NCBI GenBank assembly: GCA_016934635.1
Contig: JAFGSK010000067.1
Span: forward strand, 1-38,721
From: Caldifarciminota bacterium
Lineage (GTDB): Bacteria; Hydrothermota; Tepidihabitantia; B3-TA06
Reading direction: 5' to 3'
DNA length: 38,721 bases
Part shown: piece by piece, positions 1 to 8,369 of the stretch
Layout: the number at the start of each line of letters is the position of its first letter
Position numbering within the stretch: position 1 is the stretch's first letter
Notes under the pieces: generated by a model
What the model was told of the DNA's origin: nothing
The model's input: the letters and a program-made list of their open reading frames with translations, nothing else
The model's database searches: none
Made by a program: the position numbers and the translations under genes

Positions 1-915
1 CTGCTTTTGCCCACCCAGGCTGTGACCGTTGGAATGCCTTTTCTGAAGCTCGGTGTTGGGACCCGACCTGTTGCTATGGGCGAGGCGTATACCGCGGTAT
101 CAGACGATGCAAACGCCATGTTCTACAATCCTGCAGGTATAGGAATGATGGGATTGCAATTGGATGCTTCGGGTATGATAATGACCCTGTTTGACGACGT
201 AACTTATATCAGCGGGGCTGCAGTATTCCCGGTTGAACGCAAGGGCCGGGCTGGTCTGGGCTTAGCCGGAGCCTATCTGACGGCTAACGATGTAGCGCGG
301 GATGAGGAAGGGAATGACGAAGGATCGTTCAATATCTACGATGTTGTCGGAGCGGTCGGGTTTGGCTGGCAGGTGAAGCGTTACCTTTCGTTAGGAGTCA
401 CCGGCAAGTTCGTGCGTTCCAGGATCCAGAACTACGCGGCTCACTCGTTGTTGGGTGATTTCGGTCTAAAGGTTGCCCCGACTAAATACGTATATTTCGG
501 TCTTCTTCTCCAACATCTGGGTACCCCTCGCCGATTCATAACCGATATCGAGCTGGCCCCGACAACCGTAAGGGGGGGGCTGGCACTTCACTTCCCCTCA
601 GGTCGGAGTCATCTGTTGTTTGCATCGGATCTCATCTGGCCCATTGACGCCCCTCCCAGTCTGTCGATAGGTGCGGAGGCCAAGTTAGGATTTGGTAATG
701 TAGAAGAGCTGGGTGGTTCTTCAGGGTTTATTCTCCACGGCGGTTACCGTTCCGGTTACCACCTAGGCGAATGGGGAGGATGGAGCCTAGGCATCGGGTA
801 CGAGTACGAGGCAACGGAGGTAATTCACATACTTCTTGAGGCGGTATACTTTTCGTATGGATACCTGGGTTCCTCAGAACGTCTTTCTCTCGGAGTAAAC
901 TTCCGCCCCAACTGA
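1..915 (+). CDS. PorV/PorQ-family outer-membrane protein, 5' truncated
   Basis: The reading frame is open to the first base, so the start and most of the signal peptide lie outside the window; the visible part begins with the end of a likely signal peptide (LLLPTQA). The mature start carries the family hallmark GTRPVAMGEAYTAVSDDA followed by MFYNPAGIG, typical of PorV/PorQ (UPF0164-like) beta-barrel proteins. Alternating hydrophobic strands run to a terminal strand LSLGVNFRPN. In Bacteroidetes PorV serves type IX secretion; in other phyla related barrels have unknown roles, so secretion function is not claimed. The last 188 bases overlap a convergent leftward reading frame. Confidence 0.85.
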   Translation: MLLPTQAVTVGMPFLKLGVGTRPVAMGEAYTAVSDDANAMFYNPAGIGMMGLQLDASGMIMTLFDDVTYISGAAVFPVERKGRAGLGLAGAYLTANDVARDEEGNDEGSFNIYDVVGAVGFGWQVKRYLSLGVTGKFVRSRIQNYAAHSLLGDFGLKVAPTKYVYFGLLLQHLGTPRRFITDIELAPTTVRGGLALHFPSGRSHLLFASDLIWPIDAPPSLSIGAEAKLGFGNVEELGGSSGFILHGGYRSGYHLGEWGGWSLGIGYEYEATEVIHILLEAVYFSYGYLGSSERLSLGVNFRPN

Positions 916-1939
916 GTGCGGTAAGGGCCGGCAGATAGTTTCCGGATGCGTTCCATATAAAGAAACCCGAAGCGCCTGCATTTAGGGAAGCCACCATCTG
1001 GTTAAAGATGTAGTCCGGACCATAACCCGGGGCTCTCCAGGAAAAGCCCTGCACGTAGGTTACGACTCGAGCGTCAGTCTCACCCATAAGCTTGTATGCA
1101 CTTCTCACACTCTGTGAGTAGACCCAGAACTCCCGGTTCTTCCATCCTTTAAGAAACTGCGGAGAAAAGTGAGATGGATAGAGCATGGGGCAGATGTAAT
1201 CCACGTTTGGCGCTATCCTTTTTAACTCCTGTCCCTCAAGCTTCAATGTGCGCCATGCCGCATACCCGAAAACGTCCACTGCCAACGGAGCCTTTACGCT
1301 GTCGCGCATCACTTTACAGAACCCCTCGATGGCATCTTCCTTCTTTCTTCTCTTAATACCGTAGAATACGCAGTTCCAAACGTCTCCGTCGGTAGGAAAG
1401 CGCACGTAATCCAGTTGAATCTCATCGAAGCCGAAGTCTATGAGTTCACGGCCGATCGAGGCCAAATAGTACCAGGTGTCTTCGTTGAATGCATTGAGCC
1501 AGTGAGCTTCACCTTCATCGGCCCAGATTCCTCCTCCGGATCTATACACAGCCCAGTTTTCCTCATCCGTAACCATCTCGTCCTTGAAACAAACCAGTCG
1601 GGCGATGACTCTTACCCCGTGAGCGTGCATACGATTCAGAAGCGATTCCACATCGAAGTTCGGCTTCACAGCACCGTGCCTTTTGGCAACCGGGTTCTGG
1701 GAAGGGTAGCGTAATATCCCCCAGTCGTCCTTCATGTCCACCACTACAGCGTTGAGATCACCTCTATCCGCAGCCTCTTCTATGCTTTTGAGCAGCCACT
1801 CCTGGCGAGTGCTGGAGGGAGAAAGGTATATCCCCCGTATATACTCCTCAGCTTTAACTGAGGAGAGGGCAGTTAGTACAGCAAGGATCACTGCGGCAAT
1901 GCTCCTTGCCCAGACGTACGATGAGGGCATGGTACTCAT
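728..1939 (-). CDS. DUF4015-type putative glycoside hydrolase, secreted
   Basis: About 403 residues. The N-terminus (MSTMPSSYVWARSIAAVILA...) is a signal peptide ending near VKA/EEY. Barrel motifs follow in family order: RGIYLSP, VVVDMKDDWGIL, GVRVIARLVCFKDE, FDEIQLDYVRFPTDG, LAVDVFGYAAW, DYICPMLYPSHF and GFFIWNASG, as in the DUF4015 (PF13200) putative glycosidases. I chose ATG at 1939 because AAAGGAG lies 11 bases upstream; a GTG at 1951 is inside that ribosome site. The start overlaps the upstream endonuclease gene by 86 bases. After the expected family end (near LPALTALS) about 66 further residues are read antisense to the porV-like gene; these look non-native and suggest a lost stop. Confidence 0.75.
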   Translation of the reverse strand: MSTMPSSYVWARSIAAVILAVLTALSSVKAEEYIRGIYLSPSSTRQEWLLKSIEEAADRGDLNAVVVDMKDDWGILRYPSQNPVAKRHGAVKPNFDVESLLNRMHAHGVRVIARLVCFKDEMVTDEENWAVYRSGGGIWADEGEAHWLNAFNEDTWYYLASIGRELIDFGFDEIQLDYVRFPTDGDVWNCVFYGIKRRKKEDAIEGFCKVMRDSVKAPLAVDVFGYAAWRTLKLEGQELKRIAPNVDYICPMLYPSHFSPQFLKGWKNREFWVYSQSVRSAYKLMGETDARVVTYVQGFSWRAPGYGPDYIFNQMVASLNAGASGFFIWNASGNYLPALTALSWGGSLLREKDVLRNPGIHTKSIPPQEVCELPPLPRTRTRCLGSILPIRLGGNRNGNRRGE

Positions 1940-2516
1940 TGTATACATCACTCCTTTCAGGAAATGCTTTCTCGAACATCAAACGGATATCGTCGTATAG
2001 TGCGTTGGCCTCGATCATCTCGTGCCTTGTAAGTATGCGTCGGGTGTAGGCATCTACAACGAAGCAGGGCAACCCGAACCCGTAAAGCAGGATCGAGTCT
2101 ACGGTCTCCGGTCCTAATCCCTTGATCCCCAGAAGCCTTGTTCGCCATGTGGATGTTTCTTCGGGGCTTATCCTCCACGGGGGCGGTCCTAGGTTTTTGT
2201 CGAGAAATTCTATCAGTCTTCTCAGTCTCGCCGCTTTCTGGCGAAAGTAACCGGAAGACCGAATCCGCTCCTCAAGCTCGGCTTGCCCGAGTTCAAGCAA
2301 AGCCCTGAACGAATCCCGGGAGTCTTCCAGTAGACCGGTTTGTTTCAGGTTGGCCACGGCTGAGGCGGCGTTATTCCAGTTGGTGGCCTGGGTCAAGAGA
2401 GCTCCTGCAACTATTTCTATTTGGGAATCTCCGGGCCACCAGTGCTGTGATCCCCATCGTGCAAAAAGTTTTTCGTAGGCATCAAGAAGATCGAAGGGCT
2501 GCAGTGTTGCAGAAAT
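1854..2516 (-). CDS. Endonuclease III-like HhH-GPD DNA glycosylase, non-ATG start
   Basis: Base-excision repair glycosylase homologue (endonuclease III superfamily). Visible are the helix-hairpin-helix LLGIKGLGPETVDSILLYG and the catalytic-region motif FVVDAYTRRIL with the conserved Asp. A first ATG-like start (TTG at 2396) would remove the conserved segment WGSQHWWPGDSQIEIVAGAL just before LTQATNW, so translation must begin upstream. ATT at 2516 or CTG at 2504 fit; no ATG or GTG is available before the PBP stop. The Fe-S loop reads CRSDPCCTNCPLLS and stops just before the fourth ligand Cys is expected, so the cluster may be incomplete. The 3' end lies inside the signal-peptide region of the next gene. 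Confidence 0.65.
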   Translation of the reverse strand: MSATLQPFDLLDAYEKLFARWGSQHWWPGDSQIEIVAGALLTQATNWNNAASAVANLKQTGLLEDSRDSFRALLELGQAELEERIRSSGYFRQKAARLRRLIEFLDKNLGPPPWRISPEETSTWRTRLLGIKGLGPETVDSILLYGFGLPCFVVDAYTRRILTRHEMIEANALYDDIRLMFEKAFPERSDVYNEYHALIVRLGKEHCRSDPCCTNCPLLS

Positions 2517-2560
2517 TCTATGCTTCTGGACTGAAACCTGTTTAGCGAAAGGATACTCCT

Positions 2561-4810
2561 TTACTGCCAGGTAGTATCGGCTTCGATTACGGTCGTTAGT
2601 CCTGCACCGTAACCTCTGCGGTCGAGCTTGAAGAAATCTTCTCTTGAACCGCCTCGAAGCTTCAGGTAGCGGTGAAGCTGACAGGGCATTGTAGGTTCGG
2701 TGCCTTCAAGGAAATATTCCTCCCTGGATTGAGGGCAGTCAGAAGTGGCGAGTTGTCCGGTATAGGTGCAAATCCTGCGAGAGATGATGCCTTCGGGCAT
2801 CTTGAAGTTGGACTGAGGCATATCCTTGGTTGCCTCTTTCATGAACTCAGCCCATACAGGTGCGGCGCACGAACCGCCCGATGCCCCGGGGTAAATGGTT
2901 TGTTTCTTGTCGAACCCCACCCAAACCGCACACGCAATCTCCGGTGTGAAGCCTACGAACCATCCGTCCGTAAAGTCGTCGGTGGTTCCGGTTTTGCCCG
3001 CTGCAACGCGGTTGAATCCTCGTCTTCTTATAACCGTTGCGGTTCCTGAAGAGATCACGCTCTGCATCATCGACGTTACAAGAAAGGCGGTCTGGGGGGA
3101 AAGCGCCTGCTCACCCGGTTGGGGATACCATTCCTCTATCATTTCTCCGTCGCGACCAACAATGTAGCGGATGAACGTGGGCTCTACTCGATAACCTCCG
3201 TTGGCTAAAGTGCTGAAAGCGGTCGCCATCTCGAGAGGACTAACTTCCACAGCACCGAGACTTATGGATAGAACCGGCTTCAAGGGTGAGGTGATTCCCA
3301 TCCTATGGGCATACTCCACCACCATTTCAGGACCTACGTAGCGGGCCAGCCTAACCGAGACCAGGTTTCGAGACTGGGCTAAGCCCTCTCGCAGGGTCAT
3401 CGGTCCGAAGAATTTGCGGTCCCAGTTAGCCGGAGCGTAAAGGTAGCCGCCGGTACGAACCAGCACCGGTGCATCAAACTCGATATCACCGGGGGTGAAG
3501 CCATTATCAAGGGCTGCCGTGTAAACGAAGGGCTTAAAAGATGAACCTGGCTGACGCTTGGCCTGTACTGCACGGTCGAACGAGCTCTGTTCATAATCCC
3601 TGCCGCCCACCAGAGCCAAAACCTCACCCGTGTGTACGTCAATCGCTACCAAAGCACCCTGTAGGTATTTGGGAGCAGGGCTTTCGTCGGTAAAGACGAC
3701 AGTATCGTAGTCAGCCTTGACTATCTTTAGATTTTTACTCGACTCGATACCTAAGAGATGTTCCTCCATGGCTTTGTTTGCCGCGCGCTGCATCTCGAGA
3801 TCGAGTGTAGTGTATATATAGACACCCTCCCGGTAGATGAATCCCGAACCGTATTTTCGTTCCAGGTAACGTCTAACTTCTTCTACGAAGTAGGGTGCCT
3901 CGTTGGGGGGTAATCTTCGTGGAGCAAGCTTTATATCTGTGGCGAGTGCAGCATCCCTTTCTTCTGCGGTAATCTCTTTTATCTCATAGAGGGCGTTGAT
4001 GAACTTATCGCGTCTTTTTCGAACCATCTCAGGATTGTCGTACGGCCTGTGGTAAGGGCCGCCTCGGGGTAGAGCTGCAAGGAAACACAGCTCGGCTGTC
4101 GAAAGCTCATTGAGATGCTTGTCGAAATAACGTTGGGCCGCCGCCTCGACACCGTAAGCGCCGTGTCCAAAATTAACCTGATTAAGATACATTTCCAGTA
4201 TTTCTTCTTTAGAGTACATCTGTTCAAGTTGAACCGCGAGTACCGCCTCCTTGATCTTTCTGATGAGTGATGTTTCGAAACTCAGAAACATGTTTCTTGC
4301 AAGCTGTTGGGGGATGGAACTCGCTCCCTCCACTATTCGTCCGGCCGCGATGTTGCGCAACAGCGCCCGGAGAACGTCGGGCAGACTCACGCCCCAATGC
4401 TTGTAGAAACGCTTATCCTCAACGGTCACGAAGGCAAGTACCAGATCAGATGGGATACTGTCAAGCGGTACAGGGTCGCGGCGCTCGATATAGAATTCAA
4501 AAATAAGATTGTCGTTGCGGTCAAAGACCTTGGCGGTCAGGGGAGGCTTAAAGGTCTGAAGGGAAGCGGGTTCGGGCAGGTCCTTCTTGGCCGCAGATAT
4601 AATGATAAGACCTATACCTAGTAGAAATGCATAAAAGAAGCCGGGAATCGCCAGCCCGAAGAAATATATATCACTTTTAGTAATAATGTCGAATAACCCG
4701 CGCTTGCCTTTTTCCCGAGGCCCGGCCTTCTGCGCCCCGGAAGGGACTGCCTTCAGTTTAGGCGGCGGTTCTCTGGCAGGTAAATAACGCTTATCGTCCA
4801 TTTGCTCCAT
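2561..4810 (-). CDS. Bifunctional penicillin-binding protein 1A
   Basis: Class A PBP (749 residues) that polymerises and cross-links peptidoglycan at the cytoplasmic membrane. A short basic cytoplasmic tail precedes one membrane helix (about 51-72). The GT51 glycosyltransferase domain shows EDKRFYKHWG (catalytic Glu131) and GASSIPQQLARNMF (162-175). The transpeptidase domain has all three motifs: SSFK (423-426), SRN (480-482) and KTGT (606-609). Length is normal for ponA/mrcA. ATG at 4810 is used; an in-frame ATG three codons on is possible. A leftward promoter lies upstream at 4885-4912, and the gene probably heads a unit running through the endonuclease-like gene. Confidence 0.93.
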   Translation of the reverse strand: MEQMDDKRYLPAREPPPKLKAVPSGAQKAGPREKGKRGLFDIITKSDIYFFGLAIPGFFYAFLLGIGLIIISAAKKDLPEPASLQTFKPPLTAKVFDRNDNLIFEFYIERRDPVPLDSIPSDLVLAFVTVEDKRFYKHWGVSLPDVLRALLRNIAAGRIVEGASSIPQQLARNMFLSFETSLIRKIKEAVLAVQLEQMYSKEEILEMYLNQVNFGHGAYGVEAAAQRYFDKHLNELSTAELCFLAALPRGGPYHRPYDNPEMVRKRRDKFINALYEIKEITAEERDAALATDIKLAPRRLPPNEAPYFVEEVRRYLERKYGSGFIYREGVYIYTTLDLEMQRAANKAMEEHLLGIESSKNLKIVKADYDTVVFTDESPAPKYLQGALVAIDVHTGEVLALVGGRDYEQSSFDRAVQAKRQPGSSFKPFVYTAALDNGFTPGDIEFDAPVLVRTGGYLYAPANWDRKFFGPMTLREGLAQSRNLVSVRLARYVGPEMVVEYAHRMGITSPLKPVLSISLGAVEVSPLEMATAFSTLANGGYRVEPTFIRYIVGRDGEMIEEWYPQPGEQALSPQTAFLVTSMMQSVISSGTATVIRRRGFNRVAAGKTGTTDDFTDGWFVGFTPEIACAVWVGFDKKQTIYPGASGGSCAAPVWAEFMKEATKDMPQSNFKMPEGIISRRICTYTGQLATSDCPQSREEYFLEGTEPTMPCQLHRYLKLRGGSREDFFKLDRRGYGAGLTTVIEADTTWQ

Positions 4811-4884
4811 CCTGGTTTAGACGCTTGCTATCTCTAAAGAGTAAACGTTGTTCTTTCCACGCTTTTCACATTTTTAAATACTGA

Positions 4885-4912
4885 AGTCTAACCTGAAGAT
4901 GCCGCATGTCAA
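4885..4912 (-). promoter_or_regulatory. Predicted sigma70-type promoter for the PBP1A unit
   Basis: On the minus strand TTGACA (4912-4907), a 16-base gap and TAGACT (4890-4885). The spacing equals that of most other promoters in this window. Transcription would start near 4878, giving a leader of about 70 bases. Confidence 0.5.
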
Positions 4913-5028
4913 GCCCCGAACTAACGCGTATAGATTCTAATCCCCGCCTGAGGAGCACTTGATGATATGTTCCGAGACCTAAGACCAACTTTTTCAACCA
5001 TTCGACACTTATTTGAGACTCATCCTGC

Positions 5029-5056
5029 TTGACAAGTCAGTCTCGTCGGTTATATT
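5029..5056 (+). promoter_or_regulatory. Predicted promoter for the first array operon
   Basis: TTGACA (5029-5034), 16 bases, TATATT (5051-5056). It lies 35 bases before the GTG start of the first array gene, which has a GGGAGG ribosome site. Confidence 0.65.
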
Positions 5057-5090
5057 ATTGTGATGTTTAACCTGCCTTTAGGGAGGCAAT

Positions 5091-5477
5091 GTGAAACACA
5101 AGGTCTGGTTCGATAGCGAAAAAGATGTGCTGCGAGAGAAGTTTGTGGGGAGTTTTACCGAGGATGATGTAGGTGAATATCTGAGGATGATGGAGGATGT
5201 ATACTCAAGCTGTAATCACAAGCACGTCATGGTCGACCTTTCCGAAGCCGCCCATCCCTTTTACGATCACAAGACGAGGCAGGCGCTCATAGAGGGTTCC
5301 GGCAAATTGCGCTACTACGACGAGAGGGTAGCCTTCGTAGGAGGAGAGCGGGATATTCGGGAACTTATGATGGAACTGGTTGAAGGGATGAGGCACATGG
5401 GAAAGCAGTTGAGGATTCAATTTTTCTCAACCGAGGAGGAAGCTTTGAAGTGGCTGAAGAGGGAGGATGAAGATTAA
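5091..5477 (+). CDS. SpoIIAA-like array protein 1
   Basis: 128 residues, starting at GTG after GGGAGG. It opens the array and shows all family landmarks: MKHKVWFDSEKDVLREKF strand, HVMVDLSEA central strand, a YDHKTRQAL motif with the conserved Arg, a variant of the GASP helix (VGGERDIRELM) and the C-terminal signature FFSTEEEALKWLK. The fold expected from PF11964-type relatives is a small STAS/SEC14-like alpha/beta domain. There is no signal peptide or membrane segment. The phosphorylatable DSSG of true SpoIIAA is absent, so a classical anti-anti-sigma role is not supported. Function unknown. Confidence 0.8.
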   Translation: MKHKVWFDSEKDVLREKFVGSFTEDDVGEYLRMMEDVYSSCNHKHVMVDLSEAAHPFYDHKTRQALIEGSGKLRYYDERVAFVGGERDIRELMMELVEGMRHMGKQLRIQFFSTEEEALKWLKREDED

Positions 5478-5576
5478 CTTCAATGGAAAGTAGTCGGTAC
5501 TTTCCTCCTTTATCTATAAAACTCAGGATAAGACGTAATGATCGATTACGAGGCGGGCTGTAAGGCCTGGGAACGT

Positions 5577-5660
5577 TAACCCTCCGGGCCGCAAGCGTAA
5601 CCCTCCGGGCCGCAAGCGTAACCCTAGGGGTCACAAGAGTAATACTTCAGGTTCCGAGTA
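5577..5660. repeat. Four 21-bp tandem units, decaying 5' to 3'
   Basis: Two units (5577-5597 and 5598-5618) are essentially identical, each containing CCCTCCGGGCCGCAAGCG; the third (5619-5639) and fourth (5640-5660) are progressively diverged. The period of 21 equals seven codons, and one frame reads through the repeats into the fragment at 5665. It lies between array genes 1 and 3. Confidence 0.8.
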
Positions 5661-5664
5661 CGGG

Positions 5665-5748
5665 ATGAGACATAGATTTCGGTTTAACGAGACCGGTAAA
5701 TTAATCTTTCAATCTGTGGGTGAACCGCAGGCAGCAGAGGTGAAATAA
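5665..5748 (+). pseudogene. Array remnant 2 (N-terminal fragment)
   Basis: A 27-codon frame beginning MRHRFRFNETGKLIFQSVGE matches the first strands of array proteins and then stops. Its TAA overlaps the ATG of the next gene (TAATG), so it may still be translated and feed ribosomes into gene 3. Confidence 0.6.
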
Positions 5749-6146
5749 TGCCTTATGAGGTTAGTCATGACCGTCGGATAAATTTGGTTCGTGTCAGATT
5801 CACCGGTGAGGTAAGTGAGGAGGAATACGGGCAGTTTGCTGAATTCATCAATTCGTTACCACCGGCTAAAAAGATGCGTTACCTCGCGGATATTTCCGAA
5901 CTCAAGATGCCCTTATGGGCAAGGAGAACCCGGAAATTGATGGCGAATAAAACGGAAAGGATTCCTGGGAGTCGCATTGCAGTAATCGGAGCCTCTTATG
6001 TGGGAAGAATGTTTGCTAGGGCGTTTTCAACTGCAATGGGGAAACAGGAGGAGACGGATTTCTTCAAGAATGAGGAGTATGCCCTACGCTGGCTGGACGG
6101 GAATATGCCGACTTTAAAAAACACCGAGATTGAGGAGGGTCTATGA
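5748..6146 (+). CDS. SpoIIAA-like array protein 3, type A
   Basis: 132 residues. Type A features are FINSLPPAKKMRYLADISEL followed by KMPLWARRTRKLM, with the conserved Arg; then IAVIGASYVGRMFARAF and the C-terminal signature FFKNEEYALRWL. About 14 residues follow the signature, a longer tail than usual. The gene overlaps the next by four bases (ATGA) and so is translationally coupled to it. Same unassigned STAS/SEC14-like fold as its neighbours. Confidence 0.8.
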   Translation: MPYEVSHDRRINLVRVRFTGEVSEEEYGQFAEFINSLPPAKKMRYLADISELKMPLWARRTRKLMANKTERIPGSRIAVIGASYVGRMFARAFSTAMGKQEETDFFKNEEYALRWLDGNMPTLKNTEIEEGL

Positions 6147-6508
6147 AACACAAGGTATACTACGACGAAGACATCGATGCTGCAGTCCTTGAACTCGAAG
6201 GTGAATACACTTCCGATGAAGCGCACGAGACTTTTGACGAGCTTGCCGAAATCTTTGCCGGAAAGGATCATTTCCGACTGATAATCGATCTTACGGGGAC
6301 GAACGTCGTACCAGGCCGCCAGGCTCGGAAGGTACTTGAGGAGAGAGGCAAAGCCGAACAGCAAAACTTCCTGATGGCCTTCGTCGTTACCAACCCCATG
6401 GCCCGAATGACCGCCAAGTTCATTGCATCTGTGATGGGTAAAAGGGAGGTTACAGGTTTCTTCAAAACCAGAGCCCAGGCTGCAATCTGGTTAAAGGAGT
6501 CAAAATGA
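6143..6508 (+). CDS. SpoIIAA-like array protein 4, type B
   Basis: 121 residues. Type B features: the helix ends IFAGKDHF before the core strand RLIIDLTGT (about 45-53), then GRQARKVLEE with conserved Arg62, VTNPMARMTAKFIASVMGK (82-100) and FFKTRAQAAIWLK (106-118). Here Asn-Pro replaces Ala-Ser-Pro in the GASP-type helix start. It overlaps both neighbours by ATGA, so the three genes 3-4-5 form one coupled set. Function unknown. Confidence 0.8.
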   Translation: MKHKVYYDEDIDAAVLELEGEYTSDEAHETFDELAEIFAGKDHFRLIIDLTGTNVVPGRQARKVLEERGKAEQQNFLMAFVVTNPMARMTAKFIASVMGKREVTGFFKTRAQAAIWLKESK

Positions 6509-6870
6509 GTAAGAACTATGAGGTTTGGCTGGAGGAAGACACTCAAACCGTCTGCCTTAAAACTTACCGCACGATGACCGCTGAGGATGTTCACGAACTC
6601 ATGAGCCTTGCAGACAAGGAATTCGCTGGAAAGGAGATTAACTATTGCCTCATAGACATGTCCGAGGCTACCTCGGAGCCGATTCCGAAGGAAACACGTC
6701 AGGCATTTAAGGAATATGCGGAAAGTATCTCTTACAAGAAGGTAGCGATCATTGTAACGAATCCTATCACCAGGATGCTTGCAAAGGTTGCTCTGGTCGT
6801 GACAGGGAAACCGGGAACCTCACGTTTCTTTGGCTCTTCAGAGGAGGCAAGGGCCTGGCTTAAGGAGTAA
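6505..6870 (+). CDS. SpoIIAA-like array protein 5, type B
   Basis: 121 residues, last of the first coupled set. It carries the type B helix end EFAGKEINYCLIDMSEA, the motif IPKETRQAFKEY with the conserved Arg, VAIIVTNPITRMLAKVAL and a C-terminus RFFGSSEEARAWLKE in which the usual Lys-Thr is Gly-Ser. The start ATG overlaps the previous TGA. The MFS gene begins 92 bases later with no terminator seen between, so read-through is possible. Confidence 0.8.
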   Translation: MSKNYEVWLEEDTQTVCLKTYRTMTAEDVHELMSLADKEFAGKEINYCLIDMSEATSEPIPKETRQAFKEYAESISYKKVAIIVTNPITRMLAKVALVVTGKPGTSRFFGSSEEARAWLKE

Positions 6871-6962
6871 CCCATCGAAGAACGGATCCAGATTAATTTA
6901 CCTGAAGCTACGGCTGACACTGTTAACCTCCATGAGTCGTTCAGATAGCTGAATATAATCAG

Positions 6963-8369
6963 ATGATCAACCGGCTAAAATTACCTGCCTCAGAGATCAG
7001 GATGGGATTGCGGATATCGGTTTGGGAAGGGTCGTTCGCGATGGTTCACATCCAGCTTACCGCAGGCGTGTTCTTAAGCGGCTTCGCACTTTTCCTTAAC
7101 GCCGATCACTTCCAGATCAGCTTGTTGTCGGCAATACCTGCCCTGCTTACCCCTCTGGGATTTATTTCCGCATATTTTATCTCTACCTTTGGAAAGCGCA
7201 AGGCTTTGGTACTATCTACCGTGACGGTTGGCAGGAGTATATTCTTTATTCCGGCATTCATTCTTCTTCTCGGGGGCAAGATGAATATTACCTCACTTTT
7301 GATCATCATCTTTGTCTTCAATGCGATGATAGTTCTTACCTCCAACGCTTGGACCTCGTGGATGAGCGATCTTGTTCCAAGAGAAAGATGGGGAAGATAC
7401 TTCGGTGTTCGCAACACATTAGTGGGCGTGGTATCCATGGCGGTATCCTACGGCGGCGCCTGGTTGTTGGACTGGTTCAAGGATCAGGGGAGGCAGGCTC
7501 AGGGGTTCGGATGGATATTCCTGGCTGCGTCAATAGCTTCAACGGCAGCCTTAATCTTACTGGCGGTGCAACCTCATCCTACTCGCGTTCCTCAGCCGTA
7601 CAAACTTCACGAAAACATCACTGTTCCCTTGAAGGACAGATCTTATCGCCGTCTTCTGATTTTTCTTGCCTTCTGGTTCGTAACCTCCGGGATCGCGTCA
7701 CCCTTTTACGGTGTTCATATGCTCGGATACCTCGGAATGCCATATTCCCAGGCTGTTCTTTACGGTTTAATAGCAGGTGTTATCTCTCTAGGATTCCAGC
7801 TTATCTGGGGAAGGGTTATTGACCGGATGCACGCCAAACCTGTTTTGACCATAAGCTACTTCGGTGTGGCCTCTCTGCCATTTCTCTGGCTGTTTGCAAG
7901 GCCCGGATTCCTTCTTCCCATCTGGATCGACGCGGTTATGACCGGCGTATTCTGGACCGGGGTTAATGCGGCCCTGTTTAACATCGTTATCGGATCGGCA
8001 AGCGATGAAAGATTTAAGGAAAGTTATCTTGCCTTGTTTACCGCAGTAACAGGACTCGGAGGATTCGTTTCCGCCTCACTAGGAGGAGTTGCCGCTCAGG
8101 TTCTCGAGAATTTCCAGATAACCTTCATGGGACAGACCTTTATAAACTACCATGCGCTTTTTCTTTCGGCGGCGGTGTTCAGGTTCGCGAGCCTGCCCTT
8201 GCTTGCAAGGGCGCGGTTTCACGAAGCCCGGAGTGTCAGATTTACACTGGCGGCAATGGGCTCTTATACACTGAGTCGTCTGACACCTGCCAAAGGTATC
8301 AAATTAAGATCCTTCCTTCTGGCCGCCGGTCGAAAGAAAAAAGCGAAAGATGCGAGTTACGACGGCTGA
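6963..8369 (+). CDS. Major facilitator superfamily transporter
   Basis: 468 residues with about 12 hydrophobic membrane spans in two halves. The short basic loop after the second span (FGKRKALVLS, about 76-85) corresponds to MFS motif A. The long central cytoplasmic loop contains HENITVPLKDRSYRRL. The C-terminal tail is basic (GRKKKAKDAS). The substrate cannot be read from the sequence. It is the only non-SpoIIAA-like, non-HAMP gene inside the array. The start is uncertain: no clear ribosome site precedes ATG 6963, and a TATAAT hexamer lies four bases before it; ATG 7002 is an alternative. Confidence 0.8.
   Translation: MINRLKLPASEIRMGLRISVWEGSFAMVHIQLTAGVFLSGFALFLNADHFQISLLSAIPALLTPLGFISAYFISTFGKRKALVLSTVTVGRSIFFIPAFILLLGGKMNITSLLIIIFVFNAMIVLTSNAWTSWMSDLVPRERWGRYFGVRNTLVGVVSMAVSYGGAWLLDWFKDQGRQAQGFGWIFLAASIASTAALILLAVQPHPTRVPQPYKLHENITVPLKDRSYRRLLIFLAFWFVTSGIASPFYGVHMLGYLGMPYSQAVLYGLIAGVISLGFQLIWGRVIDRMHAKPVLTISYFGVASLPFLWLFARPGFLLPIWIDAVMTGVFWTGVNAALFNIVIGSASDERFKESYLALFTAVTGLGGFVSASLGGVAAQVLENFQITFMGQTFINYHALFLSAAVFRFASLPLLARARFHEARSVRFTLAAMGSYTLSRLTPAKGIKLRSFLLAAGRKKKAKDASYDG

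Noticed and set aside
4307..4621. Rightward open frames opposite the PBP1A gene
   Set aside because: They are antisense shadows of a strongly conserved coding region and show no motifs of their own.
5577..5660. CRISPR-like repeat
   Set aside because: The units are directly adjacent with no spacers, only 21 bases long, and no cas genes are present.
6954..6959. TATAAT as promoter for the MFS gene
   Set aside because: It lies four bases before the ATG and has no minus-35 partner at 16-18 bases.
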